Shown: piece after piece, positions 45,152 through 54,040 of the stretch | Layout of the letters: the number at the start of each line of letters is the position of its first letter | How positions within the stretch are numbered: the first letter of the stretch is position 1 | Source of the DNA: Murimonas intestini | GTDB taxonomy: Bacteria > Bacillota > Clostridia > Lachnospirales > Lachnospiraceae | Direction: 5' to 3' | DNA: 64,000 nt | Assembly: GCF_024622195.1 (NCBI RefSeq) | Contig: NZ_JANKBI010000018.1 | Coordinates: 1-64,000, forward strand | Translations under genes and position numbers: made by a program | Notes under the pieces: model-generated | Seen by the model: the letters and a program-made list of their open reading frames with translations, nothing else | The model's database searches: none | What the model was told of the DNA's origin: nothing

Positions 45152-45829
45152 ATGAAAAAAGGATTAAAAGAGACTATATTGCGGCTGGTTATTCTTCTTG
45201 CCGGACTGACAGTTGCACATCTGGGAGTCACCCTGTTTCTTCTGGCTGATCTGGGGGCTGATCCTTTTAATGTACTCGTGCAGGGTATTTTCAGGACAAC
45301 AAAGAGCCTGTCCGGGTGGGCGTTTCTTACCCACGGGTATACTCATATGGCAATATGTTTTCTCATTATTATAGTGCTGCTGATAACTGACAGGAGCTAT
45401 ATTAAGCTTGGCACTATTGTGTGTATGATCTGCGGCGGCCCTATAATTGACTTCTTTACGGGGCTTCTGAATGGTATCGTCAATTCAGGAAATCCCTTTA
45501 TTATCAGGATTATAACTCTGGCTGCAGGCTGTGTGATCCTGGCCTTTGGCATGACCATAGTGATGAAATCTGACGCGGGTGTAGGACCCAATGACCTGGT
45601 GGCGATTGTTATCAGTGACAAGCTGCACTTTGCGTTTGGCCCCACCCGTATTGGTACAGACGTGTGCTTTGTGGCTGTGGGATTTCTGCTTGGGGGAGCC
45701 CTGAATATCGGAACCATTATCTGCGCATTTCTGGTTGGCCCGGTAGCCCAGATATTTCTTCCGGTAAGCGGCCGGATCGTGGAATTCATTATGCATACCT
45801 TCACTCCTGAAAAAGGAGAAGGAGCCTGA
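45152..45829 (+). CDS. YczE/YitT-like membrane protein
   Basis: 225 residues with five to six helices. Family hallmarks: a first helix with LGVTLFLLADLGADPFNVLVQG, and the repeat-like LAFGMTIVMKSDAGVGPNDLVAIVISDKL with FGPTRIGTDVCFVAVGFLLGGALNIGTIICAFLVGPVAQIF. Function is not established; such proteins occur beside regulators and may be transporters. ATG at 45152 follows GGAG by 6 bases. It stands alone and ends at a large hairpin. Confidence 0.8.
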   Translation: MKKGLKETILRLVILLAGLTVAHLGVTLFLLADLGADPFNVLVQGIFRTTKSLSGWAFLTHGYTHMAICFLIIIVLLITDRSYIKLGTIVCMICGGPIIDFFTGLLNGIVNSGNPFIIRIITLAAGCVILAFGMTIVMKSDAGVGPNDLVAIVISDKLHFAFGPTRIGTDVCFVAVGFLLGGALNIGTIICAFLVGPVAQIFLPVSGRIVEFIMHTFTPEKGEGA

Positions 45830-45845
45830 ATGTTCCATGCATCAC

Positions 45846-45953
45846 AAAAAAGCAGGACCTCATACGTGTGATATGCCCCCCTTAAGCAGACAAGGTAAAT
45901 AATCAAAATCTGCTTGACAGGGAGCATATCAGAATATGTGGTCCTGCTTTTTT
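45846..45953. terminator. 108-bp compound hairpin, bidirectional terminator
   Basis: The outer stem AAAAAAGCAGGACC (45846-45859) pairs with GGTCCTGCTTTTTT (45940-45953). Inner stems are GATATGC/GCATATC and AAGCAGA/TCTGCTT. It lies between convergent genes, so it can terminate both. It is unusually long for a terminator. Confidence 0.75.
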
Positions 45954-45975
45954 GTATATGTAATTCATTTATGGC

Positions 45976-47232
45976 TTATTTAATACTTTCCAGAAGCTCA
46001 TCGGCTATTTTCACCCAGTCCTCTTTGGTGGTGGCACCCATTACAGTTTTGATCACCTCTCCCTTATCATTGAGGAAAAAACTGGTGGGGAAGGCTGTCA
46101 CATTTGACAGAGTTTCAGACTGCAGTTTCTCTCCTGGAATGATGTTTGTATATTTTACGCCTGTCTTTTCCACAATCTCTTTTGCCAGATCCAGCTGTTC
46201 CTGCCCGACCTCCCCCTTGTCGTTTATTACATCAGCTGCTACACCCACAACTTTAAAATTTTTACCTGAAGCGGCAAATTCTTTGCTCAGCTCTTCCAGA
46301 TGGGGCATTTCCGCCAGGCAGGGATTGCAGAAGGTTGCCCATACATTCACCATTGTGACACCGCCTTTGGCAAGCAAATCTTCCGGCAGGGGATTACCGT
46401 CCAGGTCTGTTCCATCCAGTGCAACATTCTGGAACAGTTCATCACTGTCTGCGTAGCTCAACTCTGCGCTGGAATCACTTGCCAGCATTGCTTTGGCGCC
46501 GTAATCCTTCAGAATTGCCGAAGCCTGCTCAACCAGTTTTTGTGCCTCCTCGGCAGTGGAGCAGGTGACTGTATCGCCAAGGAAATAGCCGTCTTTGCTT
46601 GTACCTGTGAGCTTCACTATATCTTCAGGTGTAACGAAAATTTCATACAAAGGTGAATTCTCCTCAGTGAGTCCTCCTACCTTGCCTTTTTCGCTGTAGC
46701 CGTACAGTCCTGTGATTTCATATTCCGCTTTGCCCAGCGGAGTATCCAGAGTCACTTTATCTCCCACCTTTTTTCCCATATCCTTAGCCATGGATGCCGG
46801 GATCACACAGCCTCCTGTGGAACCGTCAGCGGGAACCTTTCCCTCTGTGAGTTCATAAGTGACAAAAAGTCCGTTTTCCTCCAGTTCCGGTTCGCCGCTT
46901 AGAAGCATGTCTTTCGTATCTCCCAGAGCTACATCATCTATATATCCCGAAATGTGGTCAGGGCAGTCCACACCAGGCAGTTCCATCACTTTCTTCCATG
47001 TATCGTAGCTGAGGAGCTTATCCTTTGTAAAGCGGACACTGCGGTCCATCATTTCCTGCTCTTCATCAGTTACGGTATCCTCTTTCACTATGTCGTTTAC
47101 ATCCGGCGCCGGGCCTTTGCTCACCTCCGACACAGGCTCAGATGAGGAAGAGGAAGCAGCAGAGGGACTGCCGCAGGCAGTAAGGGAAACTGTCAGGCCT
47201 AAGGCCAGAAATAATGTCAATAATTTTTTCAT
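45976..47232 (-). CDS. Lipoprotein with MacB-like domain fused to a TlpA-type thioredoxin
   Basis: 418 residues. Lipoprotein signal with lipobox (VSLTACGS, Cys20) and a Ser-rich linker. A MacB-periplasmic-like domain covers about 90-250 (VIPASMAKDMGKKVGDKVTLDTPLGKAEYEITGLYGYSEKG). A TlpA/ResA-like thioredoxin domain covers about 270-418 with the active site FCNPC in VNVWATFCNPCLAEMPHLEEL and the cis-Pro in VTAFPTSFFL. It likely reduces or isomerises disulfides at the outer face of the membrane. It is the last gene of the operon with a MacB-type permease, which suggests the extra domain came from or docks to that exporter. Confidence 0.88.
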   Translation of the reverse strand: MKKLLTLFLALGLTVSLTACGSPSAASSSSSEPVSEVSKGPAPDVNDIVKEDTVTDEEQEMMDRSVRFTKDKLLSYDTWKKVMELPGVDCPDHISGYIDDVALGDTKDMLLSGEPELEENGLFVTYELTEGKVPADGSTGGCVIPASMAKDMGKKVGDKVTLDTPLGKAEYEITGLYGYSEKGKVGGLTEENSPLYEIFVTPEDIVKLTGTSKDGYFLGDTVTCSTAEEAQKLVEQASAILKDYGAKAMLASDSSAELSYADSDELFQNVALDGTDLDGNPLPEDLLAKGGVTMVNVWATFCNPCLAEMPHLEELSKEFAASGKNFKVVGVAADVINDKGEVGQEQLDLAKEIVEKTGVKYTNIIPGEKLQSETLSNVTAFPTSFFLNDKGEVIKTVMGATTKEDWVKIADELLESIK

Positions 47233-47279
47233 AATATTTTCCTTTCATTAGTTCGCAGTTTGTATGTTAAATTGCAATG

Positions 47280-48242
47280 TTAGTTTTTAAATTTTTCTTT
47301 CAAATCAGATTTCCCGGCGCAGCTTCCGGCACAGGAAGCACAGGCGCCTGTGCAGGCCGCTGTTTTTGATTTTTTACCATTAACTAAACCTTTTGTGATA
47401 GCCCCTTTGGGGCAGGCCCGGACACAGTCGCCGCAGCGTATGCATTCAGGGCTGTTTGGCGTCTTTCTGGGATCGATGCCCATCTTGCATGTCTTTTTGC
47501 ATATTCCGCAGTCCACACATTTGTCCTCATCCAGGTGCAGGCGGTAGAGAGATATGGGATTAAATAACCCATAAACTGCCCCCAAAGGACACAGGAACTT
47601 ACAGAAAGGCCGGTAGGAAAATATGGAAAGTATCAGAATGGATACCAGCAGGAAGACCTTCCAGTCAAACAGCCAGCCTATGGCAGCCTGTAAATCAGGA
47701 TTTCCCGCTACTAAGGGGATGCCTCCCAGTAAAGTGCCTGAAGGACAGATCCACTTGCAGAACCAGGGATTTCCCTGCCCGATTATATTAACTGCAAACA
47801 TTGGAAGCAGCATGACAAATACCACAAAAATCACATATTTGAGGTACTTCAGATATTTTTCACCCGGCAGCTTTTTAAGCTTTGGCACGGGAATCTTATG
47901 CAGCAGATCCTGAACCAGCCCGAAGGGACAGAGAAAGCCACAGACGAATCGCCCGCAGAAAGCCCCCATGGCCATTAAAAAACCGATGATGTAGAATGAA
48001 AACTGATAGTTCCGGCTGCTGATGACTGCCTGGAGGGAACCTATAGGACAGGCCCCCAGCGCACCGGGGCAGGAATAGCAGTTAAGGCCTGGCACACAGA
48101 CTGCTTTCGTGGGTCCGGTATAGATTTTCGACTGGATAAATCCATTTACATAACCATTAGTCAATGCAGCAAAGATGATCTGCACCCAGAGGCGGATACC
48201 TTTTTTCGGCCCCTTGTTTATCGTATTTTCTTTATTTTTCAT
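47280..48242 (-). CDS. NapH/YccM-like membrane ferredoxin
   Basis: 320 residues. About five membrane helices carry the paired motifs CGFLCPFG and CKFLCPLG, and a cytosolic 2[4Fe-4S] ferredoxin part CVDCGICKKTCKMG / CIRCGDCVRACPKG. A C-terminal Cys-rich tail (CTGACASCAGSCAG) follows. It should move electrons across or into the membrane, here probably toward the thioredoxin-type lipoprotein or the CxxC micro-protein. Its ribosome site overlaps the stop of the micro-protein gene. Confidence 0.92.
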   Translation of the reverse strand: MKNKENTINKGPKKGIRLWVQIIFAALTNGYVNGFIQSKIYTGPTKAVCVPGLNCYSCPGALGACPIGSLQAVISSRNYQFSFYIIGFLMAMGAFCGRFVCGFLCPFGLVQDLLHKIPVPKLKKLPGEKYLKYLKYVIFVVFVMLLPMFAVNIIGQGNPWFCKWICPSGTLLGGIPLVAGNPDLQAAIGWLFDWKVFLLVSILILSIFSYRPFCKFLCPLGAVYGLFNPISLYRLHLDEDKCVDCGICKKTCKMGIDPRKTPNSPECIRCGDCVRACPKGAITKGLVNGKKSKTAACTGACASCAGSCAGKSDLKEKFKN

Positions 48243-48251
48243 ATGTCTCTC

Positions 48252-48398
48252 CTAGCCAATTCCTATACATTCCAGGCAGATTGCCGCCGCTTTTTTAAGT
48301 ACCGTCAGCTGCTCCTCCCTGAGCAGTCCCAGTCCGATGAACAAAAGACCCAGGACCAGACAGGCGATGCCGATGTACTGTCTCCTTTTTTCTGTCAT
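48252..48398 (-). CDS. CD1871A-type CxxC micro-protein
   Basis: 48 residues: MTEKRRQYIGIACLVLGLLFI..., with one membrane helix (about 8-25) and a C-terminal motif ICLECIGIG with the CxxC pair. It matches the clostridial CD1871A-family CxxC protein. GGAGG is 9 bases before the ATG. Its start overlaps the ATPase stop (ATGA) and its stop carries the next gene's ribosome site, so it is an integral operon member. Likely a redox-active membrane-tethered partner (inference). Confidence 0.85.
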   Translation of the reverse strand: MTEKRRQYIGIACLVLGLLFIGLGLLREEQLTVLKKAAAICLECIGIG

Positions 48399-49081
48399 CC
48401 GGCTTCACCTCCCTTCCCCATATAAACCAGGCCGCCGCCCTTGTTAAGACCCCATATCTCATCTGCACAGCGTGTAATTTTCTGGGAATGGGTCACAATG
48501 ATCACGCATTTGTCCTGCACATGGGCCAGATTGGTCAAAATCTTCATTACGTCCCTCTCTGTCTCCCGGTCCAGATTCCCGCTTGGTTCATCGGCCAGCA
48601 GCAGGTTTGGATCGTGGGACAGAGCGCGGGCAATACCTACCCGCTGCTGCTCTCCCCCGGAGAGGCCCAGCACGCGGCGTCCTGCTGTCTCCTCATCAAT
48701 GCCCACGCTTTCCAACAGCGCCAGGGCACAGGAACGGTTATTTTTATGGCTGACACCGCTGATTGCCATGGAAAGCTCTATATTCTCCAATGCAGTTTTA
48801 TTTAACAGAAGATTATAGCTCTGGAAGACAACGCCTATTTTTCCCGCCCGGTAATCGTCCCTGTCCAGCCTGCGCAGGTCCTCACCCTCATACAGGATCG
48901 CTCCTTCCGTACAGGTATCCAGCCCGGCCAGCAGGGAAAGCAGGGAAGTCTTGCCCGCTCCTGATCTTCCCACAATACAGTAGACTTTGCCCCGCTCGAA
49001 ATCTGCATTTAGTCCCTGAAATATCGGTTTTGTAGTTTTTTCGTAGGTATACCCCACATTTTTAAGTGATAAGACAGCCAT
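48395..49081 (-). CDS. LolD/MacB-type ABC ATPase
   Basis: 228 residues. Walker A GRSGAGKT, Q-loop VFQSYNLL, signature LSGGEQQR, Walker B LLLADEPSGNLD, His in VTHSQ. It pairs with the FtsX-type permease 15 bases upstream. The C terminus overlaps the micro-protein start. Confidence 0.94.
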   Translation of the reverse strand: MAVLSLKNVGYTYEKTTKPIFQGLNADFERGKVYCIVGRSGAGKTSLLSLLAGLDTCTEGAILYEGEDLRRLDRDDYRAGKIGVVFQSYNLLLNKTALENIELSMAISGVSHKNNRSCALALLESVGIDEETAGRRVLGLSGGEQQRVGIARALSHDPNLLLADEPSGNLDRETERDVMKILTNLAHVQDKCVIIVTHSQKITRCADEIWGLNKGGGLVYMGKGGEAG

Positions 49082-49096
49082 GTTACTTCCTCCCTG

Positions 49097-50488
49097 TCAA
49101 TTTCTCTCGCGCAGGATGCGCATAGGCTCATACTTCATTGCACAGGCAGCACTGACCGCCCCGGCAACCCCTGTTAAAACCAGGGCAATGCCCACAAGCT
49201 CCATGATGGTGGTGAGACCCAGTGCAGCGCTGATGTGGGTGATGGGCCTGTTGTCAGTAGCCAGCCCTCCAAAAGAGGTGCCCCCCATCCCGCCGGCAAG
49301 ACTTGGACCGTCCAGAGCCTGAGACATCTGGTTCGCCAGCAACATATCTGTGACAGGCTGGGCGAACAGGCTGCCCAGGACAATACCCATAATCAGGCAG
49401 ACACCCATGATGAGCGCTGATTCCAGGACCAGCTGGGCTGCAACCTTGCTCTTTTTCATGCCCATGGCCCTCAGAACGCCAATCTCATATTTCCGCTCCC
49501 GTACTATCAATGAGGACAAAATAAGCAGTATTGAAGCGCCCAGCACCAGGACCACACACAGGAAAATCATGGCAATAATACTCATCTGCTCAATAGGTTT
49601 TACAAAAGCATCATAGGCAACTGTGTCCGTGCCCAGGCTATAATATTCAGAGAGACCTGATGCATAGGCTTCCCGGGCAAAGGCCTCCAGATCCCTGGGA
49701 TTTTTCAGGAAAAAGTCCGCATAAAATACTGGCTCATAAGTATAGCGCGGGTCGGTCAGAATCTTATATTTTGTAAATATTTCATAGCCGCTGTCCTTCT
49801 CCCCCTCGCCGTATTCCCGGTGATAGATGCCGCTGACCTTAAGTTCCATCTCTTCCAGAGGATTCCCTTGTTTGTCTGTATAATAGATGCTTTTCGCCCG
49901 GATGGTATCGCCGGGTTTCAGGCCGTTTAACTCTGCCAGTGTATCGGAAATCAGGCATTCATTATCATCCCCTGGGAAAGTCCCTCCTTCGGCAAGTTTG
50001 GCCTGCCCGCTCTGGAAGGGTTCAGCCTGGCTTACATCCTCGAAACCACTGAGGATATACTGTGGGATACGGGTCTTAGCCGGATCCTCGCCTGCCCGCT
50101 GTATCTCTATATCCCCATAGTCATTGGATTCGGTATACTTCAGATCATCTGCAACGGCTTCCATCTGAGCGCTGTACACAGTTTTTTTCAGGTATCCTGA
50201 GGCGGCGATCTTCTGGATCAGTTCATCTGTAAGCCCTGGCTTTCTAAATGTTTCATCCTTTTCCCATGCTTCGCTTACCTTCATTTCATTAACATTCAGG
50301 ATTACTTCTGTGCTAAGTCGGTCCTTGTACTGCTTTGCCATGTCATTGGCACCATTACAGACCACCAGCGCCACACAGCTCATAGTGATGATCAACAGAA
50401 AGATTCCGGCTGTCATCAGATTCCGCCCTGGATTCCGGAAGAGATTCTGAAAAGCATTTTTAAATATATACATGAATAGTTCACTCAT
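49097..50488 (-). CDS. MacB/FtsX-type ABC permease
   Basis: 463 residues. N-terminal helix (~22-44), an extracytoplasmic MacB core domain (~45-300, with LNGLKPGDTIRAKSIYYTDKQGN and KVSGIYHREY), and three C-terminal FtsX helices with RKYEIGVLRAMGMKKSKVAAQLVLES. It heads the redox/export operon and is divergent from the OmpR-type two-component system. Substrate unknown; association with redox partners suggests export or handling of a thiol or electron-carrier compound (inference). Confidence 0.92.
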   Translation of the reverse strand: MSELFMYIFKNAFQNLFRNPGRNLMTAGIFLLIITMSCVALVVCNGANDMAKQYKDRLSTEVILNVNEMKVSEAWEKDETFRKPGLTDELIQKIAASGYLKKTVYSAQMEAVADDLKYTESNDYGDIEIQRAGEDPAKTRIPQYILSGFEDVSQAEPFQSGQAKLAEGGTFPGDDNECLISDTLAELNGLKPGDTIRAKSIYYTDKQGNPLEEMELKVSGIYHREYGEGEKDSGYEIFTKYKILTDPRYTYEPVFYADFFLKNPRDLEAFAREAYASGLSEYYSLGTDTVAYDAFVKPIEQMSIIAMIFLCVVLVLGASILLILSSLIVRERKYEIGVLRAMGMKKSKVAAQLVLESALIMGVCLIMGIVLGSLFAQPVTDMLLANQMSQALDGPSLAGGMGGTSFGGLATDNRPITHISAALGLTTIMELVGIALVLTGVAGAVSAACAMKYEPMRILRERN

Positions 50489-50506
50489 TTCTTTTAAATT
50501 TTCCCC

Positions 50507-50531
50507 AGTATACCACAGGGAATGTTAATTC
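50507..50531 (-). promoter_or_regulatory. Extended -10 promoter of the redox/export operon
   Basis: Minus-strand GAATTAACATTCCCTGTGG followed by TATACT, with TG extended -10. The 17-base block before the -10 (ATTAACANTNCCTGTGR) is shared with the divergent regulator promoter at 50584-50608, a likely common operator. Confidence 0.65.
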
Positions 50532-50583
50532 TGCGGCAAGACCGGACTTTTTTTGATGGAATTTGTTGGAATGTTTTTCTTTA

Positions 50584-50608
50584 GAATTAACACTGCCTGT
50601 GATATATT
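50584..50608 (+). promoter_or_regulatory. Extended -10 promoter of the two-component operon
   Basis: GAATTAACACTGCCTGTGA followed by TATATT. It mirrors 50507-50531 on the opposite strand, so the regulator probably controls both itself and the divergent operon. Confidence 0.65.
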
Positions 50609-50640
50609 ATAGGAATAAAAATTTATAATGGCAGGTGATC

Positions 50641-51312
50641 GTGGTGCGTTTATTGGTAATTGAAGACAATTCAGAACTGGCAGAGCTGATGAAAGAGAAG
50701 CTGTCCGGCTGTGGATACGTATGTGATGTGGCCTATGATGGAGAAAACGGAGATCTGAAGGCTTCTGATAATGATTATGATGCGATCCTGCTGGATCTGA
50801 ATCTACCGGACAGAGATGGCTTTGAACTGCTGGAGGACTGGCGGAGCCGGGGGATCTCTGCACCAGTGCTGATCGTAACAGCCAGGGGCGAACTTGAGCA
50901 GCGGGTCAGGGGCCTTCAGCTGGGCAGCGATGACTATATCACAAAACCCTTTGAATTTACAGAGCTGGACGCCCGTATCCAGGCAGTGATCCGAAGGTTC
51001 CGGGGGCGGGCAAATCCTGTCATTATAGTCGGAGATCTTTCTGTCGATCCGGCCACCCGACGGGTAACTCTGGACGGACGCGAGATTCCTCTCTCAGTTA
51101 AAGAATTCGATATTTTGGAATATCTGGCAAGCTGTCATCCACGGATCGTCTCCAATGAGGAACTGGCAGAACATGTCTACGACGAGAACTTTGATCCCTT
51201 TTCCGGGGTCATCCGTGTTCACATGGCTAATATCAAGAAGAAGCTCAAAATAGGAGAGGCGCCGATTCTGCGCAACGAAAAGGGAAAGGGGTATTACCTG
51301 TGTCTGAAGTGA
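50641..51312 (+). CDS. OmpR/PhoB-family response regulator
   Basis: 223 residues. Receiver domain (IEDN, phospho-Asp in ILLDLNLPDRDG, KPFEFTELDARI) and a winged-helix DNA-binding domain (TRRVTLDGREIPLSVKEFDILEYLASCHPRIVSNEELAEHVYDENFDPFSGVIRVHMANIKKKL). GTG at 50641 is the likely start with AGG five bases upstream. It overlaps the kinase gene. The divergent redox/export operon is the probable target. Confidence 0.92.
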   Translation: MVRLLVIEDNSELAELMKEKLSGCGYVCDVAYDGENGDLKASDNDYDAILLDLNLPDRDGFELLEDWRSRGISAPVLIVTARGELEQRVRGLQLGSDDYITKPFEFTELDARIQAVIRRFRGRANPVIIVGDLSVDPATRRVTLDGREIPLSVKEFDILEYLASCHPRIVSNEELAEHVYDENFDPFSGVIRVHMANIKKKLKIGEAPILRNEKGKGYYLCLK

Positions 51313-52343
51313 AAAAGCAAACCTGGTTTTTGATTGCCGGATATACTATCCTGCTTAGTCTGAGCATTGTTGTATGCTTTTATCTGTTCGTGCGCAATTC
51401 CGGTGCGGACACCAGCATGCTGCCTGAAACGCTGTTTTTTACTCCGCAAAACGGACAGATAGTTCTGGATGGTTCTATTACCTCCACAGAGCTCCACGAT
51501 TATTTTCGCTCCGCTTTTTTCCGTTATCTGCCCTTGCTGATCACTGCTGTTTGTATGCTTGTTCTTTTATCTTCCTGTTCACTTCTGCTTGGCATCCGCG
51601 CTCTGGAGCGCAGGCATAACAGGATCATCGCCAGCGATCTGCAGGATCTGTCTGAAGATGAGCCAGAGTATATCCGGGAAACTGATTTAAAGGCGGAATA
51701 TCAAAGCATACATGCACGGCTTTCCGCATACGAGAAAGACCAGCAGCGGCTTCATTCTTTCATCGCCCACGAGCAAAAAAATCTTATCATGCTCATAAAG
51801 GCCCGGCTCAATGAGACCTCCGATCCGCTGCTCATCCGGGACATTGAAAAGCTGGCCAAGTCTGTGGATGATATTCTGACTATATCCTCACATCGGGACG
51901 CCAGCCGTGAAATAGTAGATCTGGCAATGATCGCAGCTCAGGAATGTGATGCATACCAAAGCGTTTATCCTGACCTGACTTTTCAATTTGATGAGGATAG
52001 TACCTATGAGATTTTAGGGAAAGAGCAATGGCTGCGCCGGGCTGTTGACAATCTGCTGGATAACGCCGTCAAATACGGAGGCGGAAACCCGGTGGAGGTA
52101 ACCCTGGAGCAGCAGCATGGCAGCGTATTGCTCCATGTCCGGGATCACGGCATGGGGATGAGTGAGGATGAGGCGGAACTGATATTTGAACACGGGTATC
52201 AGATCAGAAAGTTAAACAAGGACGGCTATGGAATTGGACTGAGCCTTGTCCAGCATGTCTGTACTTTGTGCAGCGGCTTCGTCCGTGTAAACAGCATAAA
52301 GGGGCAGGGCAATGAATTTATTCTGGCATTTCCTTCGGCCTGA
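51300..52343 (+). CDS. Membrane sensor histidine kinase
   Basis: 347 residues. Two membrane helices (about 10-30 and 78-98) flank a short extracytoplasmic loop (~45 residues). The dimerisation helix has HSFIAHEQKNLI with the phospho-His, then N-box DNLLDNAVKYGGG, G1 DHGMGMS and G2 GYGIGLSLVQHV. The GTG start at 51300 overlaps the regulator stop. The small sensor loop suggests sensing of envelope state or of the exporter itself. Confidence 0.9.
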   Translation: MSEVKKQTWFLIAGYTILLSLSIVVCFYLFVRNSGADTSMLPETLFFTPQNGQIVLDGSITSTELHDYFRSAFFRYLPLLITAVCMLVLLSSCSLLLGIRALERRHNRIIASDLQDLSEDEPEYIRETDLKAEYQSIHARLSAYEKDQQRLHSFIAHEQKNLIMLIKARLNETSDPLLIRDIEKLAKSVDDILTISSHRDASREIVDLAMIAAQECDAYQSVYPDLTFQFDEDSTYEILGKEQWLRRAVDNLLDNAVKYGGGNPVEVTLEQQHGSVLLHVRDHGMGMSEDEAELIFEHGYQIRKLNKDGYGIGLSLVQHVCTLCSGFVRVNSIKGQGNEFILAFPSA

Positions 52344-52370
52344 ATAATCGCCTGCAATACTGCACCACAC

Positions 52371-52720
52371 CTACACCATCTTCAAAAACACATTAAAAAC
52401 GCTCCCAGCCGCCGCCTCAGATTCTGCCGTAATGCTCCCGCTCTCCTTCAGCAATATCAGCCTGGCAAGGTAAAGCCCACTCCCTGGTCACGGAAGGAGA
52501 TTTGGACGTAACTGACCTGGCATTTTACTGATATCTGGATCTTGGAGCGGAATGGAGAATATTTCAGGGCATTTTCCAGGATATTCACAAGGACCTCCCT
52601 GGTCTATCTGCGGTTCTGCAAGACTTTTATGTCCTCAAATTCCTCCAGAACAATAGAGATTTCTTTCTCCTTAGCCAGATGGTATACCTCCCGACAGGGT
52701 TTGGGCAAGGTGATGGGAAA
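52371..52720 (-). pseudogene. Histidine kinase C-terminal remnant
   Basis: Minus-strand fragments in more than one frame: YHLAKEKEISIVLEEFEDIKVLQNRR, then EVLVNILENALKYSPFRSKIQISVK..SYVQISFRDQG, then LYLARLILLKESGSITAESEAAAGSVFNVFLKMV-stop at 52371. These are the HATPase N- and G-boxes of a sensor kinase with stop and frameshifts. A different kinase from the intact one next to it. Confidence 0.75.
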
Positions 52721-52768
52721 TATCAGATATGAGCCCAAAGTATGCACTGGCATTACGGCAGGTATTGC

Positions 52769-53038
52769 CTACTTCTTAATATATCTTTGATTCTTACTGT
52801 TGGGTTTGTCCGGAATTGTGCGGATTACAAGCCCCATCTTTAATGCTGGATCAAGATAATTTTTTCGTAAAGTTTCTCTGGATTTAATTCCCAGTCTCTG
52901 CATAATTGCAGCTGCGCTATATGGAACTTCAAAATCCATTGCATTAAGCAGCTTCTTTACATATTCAGATAAAGTATCATCCGGCCTGCGAACCTGGGTA
53001 ACAATTTCATCTATAACAGCGTCAATTTGTTTCAGCAT
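52769..53038 (-). pseudogene. C-terminal winged-helix fragment (Fic or AlbA_2/RecG-like protein)
   Basis: 89 codons ending with the characteristic SRETLRKNYLDPALKMGLVIRTIPDKPNSKNQRY. This is the end of Fic-domain and AlbA_2-type proteins. There is no ribosome site or upstream domain, so it is a truncated remnant. Confidence 0.65.
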
Positions 53039-53253
53039 AAATTCAATAAAAACATTTGAATTGCCATTTACATGACAATCTGCAATTGTTACCTGTTATT
53101 GAATATGGCGGCTTATATTCTTCCACTACCTCACCTCATCTTGCTTATTATCTTGCTTATTATCTTACTATAACTTTTAAGAAATATCACTGCTAATCAA
53201 AATCATGCGGCCTATATAAGTATAACTTTTGGTGAGCCCCAGATATTTATATA

Positions 53254-53298
53254 AAAAGGGCTGCTTTACTAAATTAATATTTGTAAAATAGCCCTTTT
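53254..53298. terminator. Bidirectional hairpin upstream region
   Basis: AAAAGGGCT/AGCCCTTTT with an inner TTTAC/GTAAA stem. The gap 53039-53378 otherwise holds only AT-rich DNA with a short tandem repeat (CTTGCTTATTAT, 53140-53165). Confidence 0.5.
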
Positions 53299-53378
53299 AC
53301 TATCAGCTGCAATATATATTTTTTAACTGTACTAAATGCAAGACCATATTGAATAGTATCTGGAGCCACCTTTATGGC

Positions 53379-54023
53379 TTATACAGCTTCTACACCCGCC
53401 TTAGCACAAATATCCGCCAGACAGCATTTGTCACAATATGGCTTTGTGCGTGCTGTACACACCTCCCGGCCATGATATACAAGGCGGTGGCAGAAGTCAC
53501 TGCCTTCCTCCGGGGGAATGATTTTCCACAGTTCCATCTCTACCTTTTTAGGTTCTTTTATCCCGTTTACCAGGCCGATCCTGTTAACAAGACGGATACA
53601 GTGCGTATCCGTAACAATCGCGGGCTTTCCAAAGACATCCCCCATGATCAGGTTGGCGCTTTTCCTTCCCACCCCCGGAAGCTTTAACAAGGCATCAAAA
53701 TCGTCCGGTACCTTACCTCCGTATTCATCTTTGAGTATCTTCATGCATGCGCTGATATCTCTTGCCTTGCTCTTTCCCAGTCCGCACGGCCTGACAATAC
53801 TTTCTATATCCTCCGGGTCTGCCTCTGCCAGCGCATCCACGTCCGGATATTTTTCATACAGCTCCTCGACAACCACATTAACCCTCGCATCTGTGCACTG
53901 CGCTGCCAGCCGAACACTGACAAGCAGCTTCCAGGCCTGATTATAGTCCAGCGTACAACCTGCATCGGGATATTCCTTCTTTAACCTGTCTATTACTTCT
54001 TTTGCCAATTCTTCCTTTGTCAT
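53379..54023 (-). CDS. nth: Endonuclease III
   Basis: 214 residues. Helix-hairpin-helix LPGVGRKSANLI with the catalytic Lys, catalytic Asp in IVTDTHCIRL, and the [4Fe-4S] loop C-x6-C-x2-C-x5-C-type (CTARTKPYCDKCCLADIC). Base-excision repair of oxidised pyrimidines. ACAGGAG precedes the ATG. It lies 17 bases after agrB and is probably cotranscribed. Confidence 0.95.
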   Translation of the reverse strand: MTKEELAKEVIDRLKKEYPDAGCTLDYNQAWKLLVSVRLAAQCTDARVNVVVEELYEKYPDVDALAEADPEDIESIVRPCGLGKSKARDISACMKILKDEYGGKVPDDFDALLKLPGVGRKSANLIMGDVFGKPAIVTDTHCIRLVNRIGLVNGIKEPKKVEMELWKIIPPEEGSDFCHRLVYHGREVCTARTKPYCDKCCLADICAKAGVEAV

Positions 54024-54040
54024 TTATATTCTCCTGTCTC

